64,000 nucleotides of DNA from Bacillota bacterium (GTDB taxonomy: Bacteria; Bacillota; Clostridia; Oscillospirales; Ethanoligenentaceae), in assembly GCA_023391535.1 (NCBI GenBank), contig JAEWAU010000005.1, forward strand, positions 1 through 64,000, read 5' to 3'. The number at the start of each line of letters is the position of its first letter. Position 1 is the first letter of the stretch. Made by a program: the position numbers and the translations under genes. This document shows, piece after piece, positions 16,385-23,934 of the stretch. A model generated the notes under the pieces. The model was not told the origin of the DNA. It saw nothing but the letters and a program-made list of their open reading frames with translations, and ran no database searches.

Positions 16385-17504
16385 GATTGCCGCTATCTTA
16401 AACCGGACCGTCACAAAAATCATTCTTGCAATCATCCTTGGCTTTATCGTCGGAGCCGTCACGCTCGCGGTGGCCGGCTACAACCCGGTATCCGCCTACT
16501 CGATGATGTTCTCCAGCATCTTCAAAAGCCCGCAGAACATGATTCAGGTGCTGATACTTACGATGCCGAACATTCTTACCGGCCTGAGCGTCGCGTTCGC
16601 CTTCAAAACGGGCTTGTTCAATATCGGCGGCGAGGGCCAGTATCTCGTGGGCGCCATGGCGGCCGTGCTTGTGGGCGGCACGCTCAACCTGCCGCCGGTA
16701 ATCAATATTATCGTCATCATGCTGGTGGCGATACTCGCGGCGGGCCTTTACGGCGCGCTCGCGGGCTTCCTCAAAGCCAGATTCGGCATCCACGAGGTCA
16801 TCACGACCATCATGCTCAACTGGATCGCGATGTACTTCAACAACTATCTGATTTCGCTGCCGGGCATCGGCGTTGCGAATACGCAGTATTCGTTCACGAT
16901 CAAAAAAAGCGCCTGGACGAACATCCTGGTAAACTGGAAGGAAACCGCTCAGGGCCATGCGTTTCTTTCGCACCATCATGCGCTCCAAACCATTCTTTTC
17001 GCCACCGATATCAATTACGGCATCCTTATTGCAATCGTCGTCGCGGTGTTCATTTGGTTTTTGCTGTATAAGACAACGTTCGGCTACCAGGTGCGTGCGG
17101 TTGGCCTCAATAAAGATGCCTCCGAATTCGCGGGCATCAGCGTTCAAAAGAACCTCGTTATGACGATGTTCGTGGCCGGCGCCCTCGCGGGCCTTGCGGG
17201 CGCGCTCCAGATGGCGGGCACCATGCCCCACGCGCTCAATTCCCTCGCCATCCAGCCGGGCTACGGCTTCAACGGCATCACCGTGGCACTTATGGCCAAC
17301 AGCGCGCCCGTCGGCTGCATCTTTACGGCGCTGCTGCTTTCGGCGTTGCAATTCGGCGGCAGCACCATGCAGATGAACATGGGCGCCCCGTCCGAAGTGG
17401 TCAACATCATGATCGGCGTCATTGTCTTCTTCGTTGCGGTGGCCTCAATGTTTACCATGATCGCCGAGAAGATCAAGGTGAGGAGGCTTAAAAATGTTGA
17501 TTAG
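16374..17504 (+). CDS. nupP: Nucleoside ABC importer, permease 1
   Basis: Integral membrane subunit, 376 residues, with about eight to ten predicted hydrophobic helices (for example ILAIILGFIVGAVTLAVAG and INIIVIMLVAILAAGLYGAL). The conserved FNIGGEGQYLVGA and GINGIT-like NGITVALMA stretches are those of the BPD_transp_2 family. It overlaps both neighbours by 11 bases, so the ATPase and two permeases are translated as a unit. It pairs with the next gene to form the channel. Confidence 0.93.
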   Translation: MRYKIAAILNRTVTKIILAIILGFIVGAVTLAVAGYNPVSAYSMMFSSIFKSPQNMIQVLILTMPNILTGLSVAFAFKTGLFNIGGEGQYLVGAMAAVLVGGTLNLPPVINIIVIMLVAILAAGLYGALAGFLKARFGIHEVITTIMLNWIAMYFNNYLISLPGIGVANTQYSFTIKKSAWTNILVNWKETAQGHAFLSHHHALQTILFATDINYGILIAIVVAVFIWFLLYKTTFGYQVRAVGLNKDASEFAGISVQKNLVMTMFVAGALAGLAGALQMAGTMPHALNSLAIQPGYGFNGITVALMANSAPVGCIFTALLLSALQFGGSTMQMNMGAPSEVVNIMIGVIVFFVAVASMFTMIAEKIKVRRLKNVD

Positions 17505-18429
17505 CGTATTGCTTGCAATCAGCATCACGCTTATGTATTCCGCGCCGCTGATATTCGCGGGCCTCGGCGGCGTGATCTCGGAGAATGCCGGCGTTGTGAA
17601 CATCGGCATTGAGGGAATGATGACCTTTGGCGCCTTTATGGGCGCGGCTGTGGGTTACTACACGGCCAACCCCTGGTTCGGCTTGCTTGCGGGCGGGCTT
17701 GCGGGCGGCGTGCTTGCGCTTGCGCACGCCGTGGCCTGCATCACCTTCCGGGCGGATCAGACAATCTCGGGTGTCGCCATCAACTTTATCGGCCCCGGCC
17801 TCGCCCTTTTCCTTTCCCGCAAACTGTTCGCCGGGAGCACGATGACCAAGCCCGTGCCGCACCAGATCCCCTCCATTTTCGGCAGCCATGCCGCGAAAAT
17901 GGGCTCCAACGCGCTGCTCAACGCGGCAAACGTGGAATGGACGGTGCCCATCGTCTTTATCATCGTGCTGGTGCTGTGGTTCATGCTTTACAAAACCAAC
18001 TGGGGGTTGCGCATCCGGTCGGTGGGCGAAAACCCCGCCGCGGCGGATACGCTCGGCATCAACGTTTATAAGGTCAAATATATCTGCGTCTTTATGTCCG
18101 GCGTTCTTTCCGGCTTCGGAGGAGCGGCGATGACGCTCGCGGTCGTCAACTACTTCACGCAGTCCACGATCTCCGGCCAGGGATTCATCGCGCTCGCCGC
18201 GGTCATTTTTGGCAAATGGAAGCCTCACGGCACATTGGCGGCATGCCTGCTCTTCGGTTTCGCGCAGGCGCTGGTTGTGCTCCTCGGCGGAAGCACCTCA
18301 AAAATACAGATTCCGTCGTCCATCCTTTCGATGCTGCCCTATGTGCTGACGCTCGTCGTGCTCGTGTTGTTCGTGCGGCGCTCCACGGCCCCCAAGGCCG
18401 ATGGCGTACCTTATATCAAGGGCTATTGA
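17494..18429 (+). CDS. nupQ: Nucleoside ABC importer, permease 2
   Basis: Second channel subunit, 311 residues, same BPD_transp_2 family. NIGIEGMMTFGAFMGAAVG and GFIALAAVIFGKWKPHG are its characteristic conserved stretches, and about eight membrane helices are visible. Begins inside the end of the first permease gene. A strong terminator follows at 18455-18490. Confidence 0.93.
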   Translation: MLISVLLAISITLMYSAPLIFAGLGGVISENAGVVNIGIEGMMTFGAFMGAAVGYYTANPWFGLLAGGLAGGVLALAHAVACITFRADQTISGVAINFIGPGLALFLSRKLFAGSTMTKPVPHQIPSIFGSHAAKMGSNALLNAANVEWTVPIVFIIVLVLWFMLYKTNWGLRIRSVGENPAAADTLGINVYKVKYICVFMSGVLSGFGGAAMTLAVVNYFTQSTISGQGFIALAAVIFGKWKPHGTLAACLLFGFAQALVVLLGGSTSKIQIPSSILSMLPYVLTLVVLVLFVRRSTAPKADGVPYIKGY

Positions 18430-18454
18430 CGGAAGGCGGCAGCACCCATATTGC

Positions 18455-18490
18455 CACAAAGCCTCCCGCTTTCAGGCGGGAGGCTTTGTG
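18455..18490 (+). terminator. Strong hairpin after importer operon
   Basis: A perfect 15-bp stem (CACAAAGCCTCCCGC and its complement) with a six-base loop. The T-tract is contained in the 3' arm. Lies 25 bases after the permease stop. Confidence 0.75.
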
Positions 18491-18546
18491 CTCCCACAGC
18501 AATACCAGTTTACAATTAAACATTATACAAAGGATGTAATTACGAT

Positions 18547-19872
18547 ATGAGGATGTATGATATTATCCTGAAGAAAAGGGACGGCGGCGTCCTGACAAGG
18601 GAAGAGATCGAGTTTGCGGTGAACGGCTGCGTAAACGGCTTCATTCCCGATTACCAGATCACCGCGCTGCTGATGGCCATCTATTTTAAAGGCATGAACG
18701 ACGAAGAGACCAGCGTCATGACCAACTGCATGGCGCATTCGGGCGATACGGTCGACCTTTCGTCCATTCGGGGCGTCAAGGCGGATAAGCACAGCACCGG
18801 AGGCGTCGGAGACAAGACGACGCTGATTGTGGCGCCCACCGTCGCGGCCTGCGGCGTCAAGGTGGCAAAAATGTCCGGCCGCGGCCTCGGACATACGGGC
18901 GGCACCGTGGATAAACTCGAATCCATCGCGGGATTTCAGATATCCCTTCCGCGCGAACGGTTCATCGAGATTGTAAACACCGTCGGCCTCTCGGTTATCG
19001 GGCAGTCGGGCAATCTGGCGCCGGCGGATAAGAAGCTCTACGCGCTGCGCGATGTAACCGCGACCGTCGACAGCATTCCGCTGATCGCGGCGAGCATCAT
19101 GAGCAAAAAAATTGCGGCGGGTTCGGACTGCATCATGCTCGACGTGAAAGTGGGCAACGGCGCTTTCATGAAGCGGCTAAAAGACGCAGTCAAGCTTGCG
19201 GAGGTGATGGTGAGCATCGGCGAATCCGCGGGCAGGCGGACCGCCGCGCTGATCACGAATATGGACAGGCCGCTTGGCCATGCGGTGGGGAACTCGCTGG
19301 AGGTCATCGAGGCGGTGAAAACGCTCCGGGGCGAAGGGCCGCAGGATCTCACGGAAGTCTGCGTCCTGCTGGCGGCCAATATGCTTCGGCTTGCCGGAAA
19401 AGGCGGGCTCGAGGCATGCACGGCGATGGCACGCGGCGCGATTGCGGACGGCTCCGCTTTCGCGAAGCTCTCGGCGATGGTATCCGCTCAGGGCGGGGAT
19501 GCTTCCATGCTCGACGATTTTTCTAAATTCGAAAAGGCCACGATCGCACAGGAGATTCGAGCGGAGAAAGACGGCTATATCGCGTCCATGGATACCGAAA
19601 AATGCGGCATCGCCTCTGCAATACTCGGCGCGGGCCGTGAAACGGTAGAGAGCAAGATCGATTACAGCGCCGGCATCGTCATTCATGCCAAAACAGGCGA
19701 CGCTGTCCGCCAGGGCGACCTCCTCGCCGTGCTTTACACAAACAAGAAAGAGGCACTTCACACGGCCGAAAAGATGTACCGGGACGCGGTAATTATCTCG
19801 GAAACCGCTCCCGCGGCCGAACTGCTTGTTTATGCGCTGGTGGATAAAGACGGCGTCAAATATTTTGATTGA
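18547..19872 (+). CDS. pdp: Pyrimidine-nucleoside phosphorylase
   Basis: Phosphorolyses uridine, deoxyuridine and thymidine to base plus pentose-1-phosphate. The 441-residue protein shows the thymidine-phosphorylase family signature SGRGLGHTGGTVDKLE and the phosphate loop KHSTGGVGDKTTL (residues 81-93), with three domains in order. The bispecific Firmicute Pdp is more likely than a strict thymidine phosphorylase (deoA) from lineage, but they cannot be separated by eye. AAAGGATG precedes the ATG. Ends the nucleoside region; a terminator follows. Confidence 0.93.
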   Translation: MRMYDIILKKRDGGVLTREEIEFAVNGCVNGFIPDYQITALLMAIYFKGMNDEETSVMTNCMAHSGDTVDLSSIRGVKADKHSTGGVGDKTTLIVAPTVAACGVKVAKMSGRGLGHTGGTVDKLESIAGFQISLPRERFIEIVNTVGLSVIGQSGNLAPADKKLYALRDVTATVDSIPLIAASIMSKKIAAGSDCIMLDVKVGNGAFMKRLKDAVKLAEVMVSIGESAGRRTAALITNMDRPLGHAVGNSLEVIEAVKTLRGEGPQDLTEVCVLLAANMLRLAGKGGLEACTAMARGAIADGSAFAKLSAMVSAQGGDASMLDDFSKFEKATIAQEIRAEKDGYIASMDTEKCGIASAILGAGRETVESKIDYSAGIVIHAKTGDAVRQGDLLAVLYTNKKEALHTAEKMYRDAVIISETAPAAELLVYALVDKDGVKYFD

Positions 19873-19928
19873 CTGACGCACCGCGACAGATTTCCGGTCA
19901 GCCGGATTCTTTGCCCGGCCGCTGTTCC

Positions 19929-19976
19929 CATAAGGGTTGCTGCAAGCTTAGAGCGTGCAGCAGCCCTTATGTTTTA
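19929..19976 (+). terminator. Terminator after pdp
   Basis: CATAAGGGTTGCTGCA pairs with TGCAGCAGCCCTTATG (one G-T pair), followed by TTTTAT. Confidence 0.8.
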
Positions 19977-20065
19977 TATATAAGTGGTGTGGCAGGCATA
20001 TGGATTCTTTCGGCGGGCCCGGCCCTAAAAGAGATGCGGGCCAGGACGCGGGATAAAAGCAAAAC

Positions 20066-20087
20066 GCCCTCCACATCAGTGGAGGGC
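20066..20087 (-). terminator. Leftward terminator, probably the original one of tRNA-Leu
   Basis: GCCCTCCAC-ATCA-GTGGAGGGC gives, on the minus strand, a nine-pair stem followed by GTTTTG. No leftward gene ends here now, but before the element inserted the tRNA-Leu 3' end would have been 120 bases upstream of it. Confidence 0.55.
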
Positions 20088-20206
20088 ACGCCATTGCCGC
20101 GGCGCATCGCCGCTGGCAAGTTAGGTTATAAAGATGCAGGATAAAAGCGCGGGCTCAAAAGCAACGCGCCCGCAAACCTGCGAGCGCGTACTGCCTCCAG
20201 CGCAAC

Positions 20207-20263
20207 TGGTGCCGCTGACCGGGTTCGAACCGGTATGGTGTTGCCACCGAGGGATTTTAAGTC
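20207..20263 (-). repeat. Left attachment-site copy (duplicated tRNA-Leu 3' end)
   Basis: Identical over 57 bases to the 3' part of the intact tRNA-Leu at 28331-28387, including CCA, T arm, variable arm and anticodon loop. The match ends abruptly after the anticodon stem. Confidence 0.9.
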
Positions 20264-20302
20264 ACGAACATTAGATTTTACGCTGTTTCACCATGTGTCA
20301 TA

Positions 20303-20328
20303 AACCCGCATAAACACTGAGTTTATGG
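20303..20328. repeat. Left-end inverted repeat, counterpart of right-end hairpin
   Basis: Contains AACCCGCATAAAC and GTTTATG around a five-base loop, like the hairpin at 28294-28324 but with a weaker right arm. It lies 40 bases inside the left attachment copy. Confidence 0.5.
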
Positions 20329-20375
20329 CGCTTTACGTTTTATATCGTTTCATGAAATAAAGCCCGATTTTATGC

Positions 20376-20409
20376 CCGTAGTAGCCAAACAGTAGCCAAA
20401 ATAGTAGCC
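20376..20409. repeat. Arm-type direct repeats, left end
   Basis: Three copies of AGTAGCCA(A/G)A spaced by about 11 bases. The same unit appears twice near the right end (28225-28252) in the same orientation. Spacing of one helical turn and location suit integrase arm-binding sites. Confidence 0.6.
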
Positions 20410-20705
20410 AGAAAAATGCCCGTGGAGCCAGACTTTATGCGGGCTCGTGAGTTTGAGAACATCCGCGTAGTAGTCAATTTCCCCGCGCGTGGCGTGTGTG
20501 CCGTCTGTACGCCGCTCTGCGGGCCTGATTGCTCCGGGGTGAATCTACACGGTTGCGGGCCGTTTGGTGCTGGAAGTGAAGCAATATCTCCATTCCGGGA
20601 GCTTGCAACCCGTTGTGGCAAGGGCGCAAAAGCGCGGCAGGGAATTGCGCAGAAAAAAAGCAGACGTGGCTTTGCGGCCTCGCCTGCCTATTTGATGAAA
20701 TACTA

Positions 20706-20975
20706 CTACCTGTTTATGAGTTCCATAAACTTCCGGTGCGTTGGAACGGGAAGATCGCGGTAATGGTCGGAGTAGGTTCTGCATACCCGCTTGAAAAATG
20801 CGTCCTTCACGGGTTCCGAATCACCGGCTCCTGCGAGAAAGGGAAACACAAGGCCAGTTTTCAGTGTGTCGAACATGGCAAACATGAACCGGACTTCATC
20901 GGCATCGGGAACACATCCGGCGTCTATGTAACGGATTCTGTAGAAGTCGGCCATGGTAAGAGGGATACGATTCAT
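20706..20975 (-). CDS. Hypothetical protein, mobile element
   Basis: An 89-residue acidic to neutral protein beginning MNRIPLTMADFYRIRYID. No family is recognised. The ATG at 20975 overlaps the stop codon of the upstream gene as ATGA, so translation is coupled and both frames are probably real. The open frame before that ATG is Arg/Cys-rich and antisense-like, so I left it out. Size and place resemble small virion-assembly or chaperone proteins of phages, but no function can be given. Confidence 0.6.
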   Translation of the reverse strand: MNRIPLTMADFYRIRYIDAGCVPDADEVRFMFAMFDTLKTGLVFPFLAGAGDSEPVKDAFFKRVCRTYSDHYRDLPVPTHRKFMELINR

Positions 20976-21391
20976 ACGGAAGCACCGCCTTTCCGGAGCC
21001 GGCGGGCGCGTTCGCGGCGAACACCATCTACACGGCCGGCGCAAAAGACCACGGCCAGCGCGCCGACAATTCCCCAACCCGGATTCAACTTTAGGGCGGC
21101 TTCGAAAAGATCGTAGGCATTGTTCGCGTCCTGCAAGCCAATACCTCGAAAAGCATTTGCGGCATCGTCGTATGTAACATTCATACCGAGAACGATTCTG
21201 CTGTACGTGTCCGAAAGCATCTTGCGCGTCCGGCTTATAAGGGCGGCGTAACCGGCAGCATTCTTTGCACGCTCCGCCTCGGCCAACAACTCAGGGTGTT
21301 CGAGCACGTAGCACATCAGTTGCGAATCATCGGGGGAAAGTTTCCCCATGAGCTCGCAGAACTCGTCCTCTCGACTTTTTGTAACCTGCAT
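20972..21391 (-). CDS. Hypothetical protein with C-terminal membrane segment
   Basis: A 139-residue protein starting MQVTKSREDEF at ATG 21391, seven bases after AAAGGAGG. Mostly helical and charged, with one hydrophobic stretch near the C-terminus (WGIVGALAVVFCAG) followed by a basic tail, which would anchor it in the membrane. No family recognised. Its stop overlaps the next start by four bases. Confidence 0.65.
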   Translation of the reverse strand: MQVTKSREDEFCELMGKLSPDDSQLMCYVLEHPELLAEAERAKNAAGYAALISRTRKMLSDTYSRIVLGMNVTYDDAANAFRGIGLQDANNAYDLFEAALKLNPGWGIVGALAVVFCAGRVDGVRRERARRLRKGGASV

Positions 21392-21631
21392 ATAAATGCC
21401 TCCTTTTGATCTTGAAGGGATTCTTCCCACATGCTACAATAGGGATATGGGAAGTTTCCCTTTTGGTTTGGCGGCTCCTGCGGGCTTGGCGGCGGCAGGG
21501 GCCGTTTCTATGTTGGGATAATCCGACGGGTTTCGACCATCTGCGGGTGAAAGCCTCCCTTTGCGGTATGGATTCACCGGGCTTGGAACCGGTGTGCCGC
21601 GTTACGCCCTCGCGGGCGTCCTCCGCGCTAT
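21392..21631. other. 240-bp gap with small palindromes
   Basis: No supported gene. Contains GGGATTCTTCCC (21418-21429) and GGGAAGTTTCCC (about 21449-21460), and between them a plus-strand TTGAAG-17-TACAAT promoter-like pair (21412-21440) with no gene behind it. Confidence 0.4.
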
Positions 21632-22036
21632 TTATGCCAGCACTTTGACAGGTTCGCCTTTGATGACCTCGCTTCCGTACTTCTCGCGGATGGTCGCCCA
21701 GCAGCAACCAAGCGCTTTCAGCGTGTCGCGCGCTGCATAGGTGTTTCCGGATATCCATATCCAGCGCCCGCACAACTCGATGCACAGGCCGGGGAACGTA
21801 ACCAGGGCGTTGATAATATCGCGGTATGCCTCGGCCTCCTGGGCGGCGTGGTGGGCTTCCTCGGCGTTCCCGGTGTGCTCGTCGCGGGCGAACCGGTGAA
21901 GCAGCTCGTCATATTCGGCGTTGATCTCCTGCATTTCGGCGGTGCTTCCGCCTACGTCCGGATGGTGGGCCTTGCAGAGTTCACGATAGCGCGATTTCAG
22001 CTCGTCCATAGACTGGATACCGGAAAACCATTTCAC
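21632..22036 (-). CDS. J-domain (DnaJ-like) protein of mobile element
   Basis: A 134-residue protein whose first 45 residues form a J domain: MDELKSRYRELCKAHHPDVG with the HPD tripeptide that stimulates Hsp70 ATPase, then EMQEINAEYDELL. The rest (about residues 60-134) is a small separate domain without a known family. Start is GTG 22036, eight bases after AAGGAGG. Similar J-domain proteins occur on phages and plasmids of Firmicutes, probably recruiting host DnaK. It lacks the Gly/Phe and zinc regions of true DnaJ. Confidence 0.85.
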   Translation of the reverse strand: MKWFSGIQSMDELKSRYRELCKAHHPDVGGSTAEMQEINAEYDELLHRFARDEHTGNAEEAHHAAQEAEAYRDIINALVTFPGLCIELCGRWIWISGNTYAARDTLKALGCCWATIREKYGSEVIKGEPVKVLA

Positions 22037-22108
22037 GGTGTATTCCTCCTTGTATTTGGCCGGGATTGCAACCGGCCATCCGCTTTACGCGCCCAAAAGG
22101 GCGTGTGC

Positions 22109-22513
22109 TCAGCGCCTACGCGGAACAGTTGATACGTCGAGTTTAAATGTTAGGTCAATAACCTTTTGCCGGTAGTCATAACGGCGGCGAGGCCCGAAGC
22201 ACACGGATTCAAGTTGCGCTCGAACTGATGCAGGAGCAAGAGCTACGCCGTAGTGAATAAGCGCATCTTCTGCAGCTCGGAGGGATTCCCGTGCCTCGTA
22301 AATTCCCAACTCATCAATGCACGCGCACCCCTGGTTGGCGGAATCAAAAACGGATTCGTCCTCGATCTGATAGATTTCCGACGGAACCGTGCCGTCGGGA
22401 TTGCGGATTCCGTGCGCGATGATGTAATCATGCTCGATCTTCCGAGCCTGCGCTTCGAGCGTTTCAAGATACGCCTTTGCGATAGCGTAGGCGCGCTGTT
22501 CTTTGTTCATCAT
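22109..22513 (-). CDS. Hypothetical protein, mobile element
   Basis: A 134-residue protein, largely helical, beginning MMNKEQRAYAIAKAYLE, with a conserved-looking IYQIEDESVFDSANQ in the middle and a basic C-terminus. No family recognised; the composition resembles small accessory proteins of clostridial phages. A GGCAGG box lies eight bases before the ATG. Same strand as the J-domain gene, 72 bp away. Confidence 0.6.
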   Translation of the reverse strand: MMNKEQRAYAIAKAYLETLEAQARKIEHDYIIAHGIRNPDGTVPSEIYQIEDESVFDSANQGCACIDELGIYEARESLRAAEDALIHYGVALAPASVRAQLESVCFGPRRRYDYRQKVIDLTFKLDVSTVPRRR

Positions 22514-22592
22514 GATATTAACCTGCCTTTCGTTGTAGCGTTCGCCCGGAGTTGGGACCGGGCACTCGCTTTACGGGGCATAAGCCCCGCCC

Positions 22593-22754
22593 TCAGCGCT
22601 CTGTTACCAGTGTAAAATAGTTGTCGAGGACCACTTTGTCACCTGGAACAATTTCGCTTGTGTATTTGGTTGATATGCCGCGCGGGCTGTTGTCTTTGAC
22701 TAACCACGATTCAACTCCGGATTTCCGCAGATCGTCTATTGATACTGTTTTCAT
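22593..22754 (-). CDS. Small hypothetical protein
   Basis: 53 residues starting MKTVSIDDLRKSGVESW at ATG 22754, eight bases after GGGAGG. The C-terminal half (IVPGDKVVLDNYFTLVTER) looks like a beta-rich fold. It heads the leftward gene group and diverges from the toxin-antitoxin pair across the palindrome-rich region at 22755-22931. No function can be assigned; the in-frame upstream ATG (22829) falls within the operator region and is less likely. Confidence 0.55.
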   Translation of the reverse strand: MKTVSIDDLRKSGVESWLVKDNSPRGISTKYTSEIVPGDKVVLDNYFTLVTER

Positions 22755-22815
22755 ATTCAATTCCTCCCGGCGTTTCCGCCTGTCTGCTGTTTCTTGACTG
22801 CGATTACATGATAAT

Positions 22816-22866
22816 ATATATGGTACCATATATCAATGGATAAGTAGCATGAATATGGTACCATAT
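22816..22866. promoter_or_regulatory. Tandem operator palindromes of the toxin-antitoxin locus
   Basis: Two perfect palindromes centred on GGTACC: ATATATGGTACCATATAT (22816-22833) and ATATGGTACCATAT (22853-22866), centres 35 bases apart. A third, degenerate copy (TATATGGACGCATATATA) follows around 22881-22898. They lie between the divergent genes at 22754 and 22932, where an autoregulatory ribbon-helix-helix antitoxin would bind. Confidence 0.7.
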
Positions 22867-22931
22867 ATTTAGTAACATTGTATATGGACGCATATATAAT
22901 TGAGTGATATTCTATTGTGGAGGTGATTCAT

Positions 22932-23165
22932 ATGCCAACAGAAGCTCAAAAAAGGGCAATAAAAAAGCACTTGGCAAAGCTGGAAGATCTGCGAGTACGT
23001 GTACCAAAAGGCCGCAAAGCTGAGATTGAATCCCACGCGCAGGGCCGGGGCGAAAGCCTGAACGGGTTCGTAAATAGAGCCATTGATGAAACTATCGAGC
23101 GTGACAACTTGCAGACCACGAAAAGTCAAACAGAAGAAGCGGATGATATAGCGAAAAAGGAGTGA
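22932..23165 (+). CDS. Ribbon-helix-helix protein, probable antitoxin
   Basis: A 77-residue basic protein. Residues about 20-55 match the Arc/CopG-type ribbon-helix-helix pattern: a strand (RVRVPKG) followed by EIESHAQGRGESLNGFVNRAI, with the SLNGFVNRA helix typical of these repressors. The charged C-terminal tail after residue 55 could wrap the partner. ATG 22932 follows GGAGGTGA by five bases; the GTG at 22917 overlaps that site and is unlikely. It ends seven bases before the ADP-ribosyltransferase-like gene and lies behind tandem palindromes. Low GC, unlike the chromosome. Confidence 0.8.
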   Translation: MPTEAQKRAIKKHLAKLEDLRVRVPKGRKAEIESHAQGRGESLNGFVNRAIDETIERDNLQTTKSQTEEADDIAKKE

Positions 23166-23172
23166 GCACGCG

Positions 23173-23820
23173 ATGAATAGCAAAGAGCTGGAACAAAAAA
23201 TGCATGAAACCAAAGAATTTGAAATGGAAAAAGCAGAAGAATTCTTTCGTAACAAAGAATACGACGCCCTCGTTATGGTAGGCGGAAACTTTAATAGATT
23301 TGGATACACTAGCACGGATATACTCAAAATGTTTTATGAACGACTGCCGAATGAGAAAAAATATCAAGCTGTACTGGATGTTTATATCGGTGCTCGTGAT
23401 GGTAAGGCTTTGGCTAAATATATAAAAGATATAAAGAAATACCGCCCTTTCAGTTATGCCGATGAAATTAAGAGTTTGGCAGATGAAAAAGGGGATATAA
23501 CTATTTATCGTGGGTGTAATGAAACAATCGACCGAGTAGATAAGGCACTATCTTGGACAACAAGCGAAAATGTTGCAACATGGTTTGCACTTCGGCGTAC
23601 TGACTGGCAGAATTGTTTTGTGTACTGCGGGAAGATCAACATAAAGAGCATAATAGCCTTTACTAATGGTCGCAGCGAACATGAAGTTCTTCAATATAGG
23701 AACGTTCGTAAAATAAGGCTTGTCCGTCCTGTGCATTTTACAAACATTGCGGAGCATGATGATTTTCTAGGCAAGCTTAAAAAATCATTCGATTTGCCAC
23801 AATCATCACTTCCATGTTGA
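23173..23820 (+). CDS. Probable ADP-ribosyltransferase toxin
   Basis: A 215-residue low-GC gene product. The C-terminal half carries the three-part signature of R-S-E type ADP-ribosyltransferases in order: Arg113 in TIYRG, the S-T-S-like SWTTS at 127-131, and E169-H-E171 in SEHEVL, where the second glutamate is usually catalytic. Residues 1-100 are helical and unfamiliar. This is my motif reading, not a database result. The target is unknown. It has no signal peptide, so it should act inside its own cell, and the closely linked ribbon-helix-helix gene suggests a type II toxin-antitoxin pair. AAGGAG lies about 12 bases before the ATG. Confidence 0.7.
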   Translation: MNSKELEQKMHETKEFEMEKAEEFFRNKEYDALVMVGGNFNRFGYTSTDILKMFYERLPNEKKYQAVLDVYIGARDGKALAKYIKDIKKYRPFSYADEIKSLADEKGDITIYRGCNETIDRVDKALSWTTSENVATWFALRRTDWQNCFVYCGKINIKSIIAFTNGRSEHEVLQYRNVRKIRLVRPVHFTNIAEHDDFLGKLKKSFDLPQSSLPC

Positions 23821-23899
23821 AGCACGCCGCCAACTGAACCCCTCACGATGATGAAAAGGTTTAGATTCAACCGAACCCCTGGAATTCAAAGGTATAAAA

Positions 23900-23934
23900 A
23901 GAAGCAGCAGGGCCACAAACCCCGCTGCTTTTTC
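23900..23934 (+). terminator. Terminator after toxin gene
   Basis: AAGCAGCAGGG pairs imperfectly with CCCCGCTGCTT across a seven-base loop and is followed by TTT. Confidence 0.65.

Noticed and set aside
20370..20621. Integrase C-terminus at the left end of the element
   Set aside because: Frames over the GTAGCCAAA repeats give no RHRY-type integrase motifs; the repeats are better read as binding sites.
21406..21648. Rightward gene behind the TTGAAG/TACAAT pair
   Set aside because: The frame lacks a ribosome binding site and any family similarity; overlaps element genes on the other strand.
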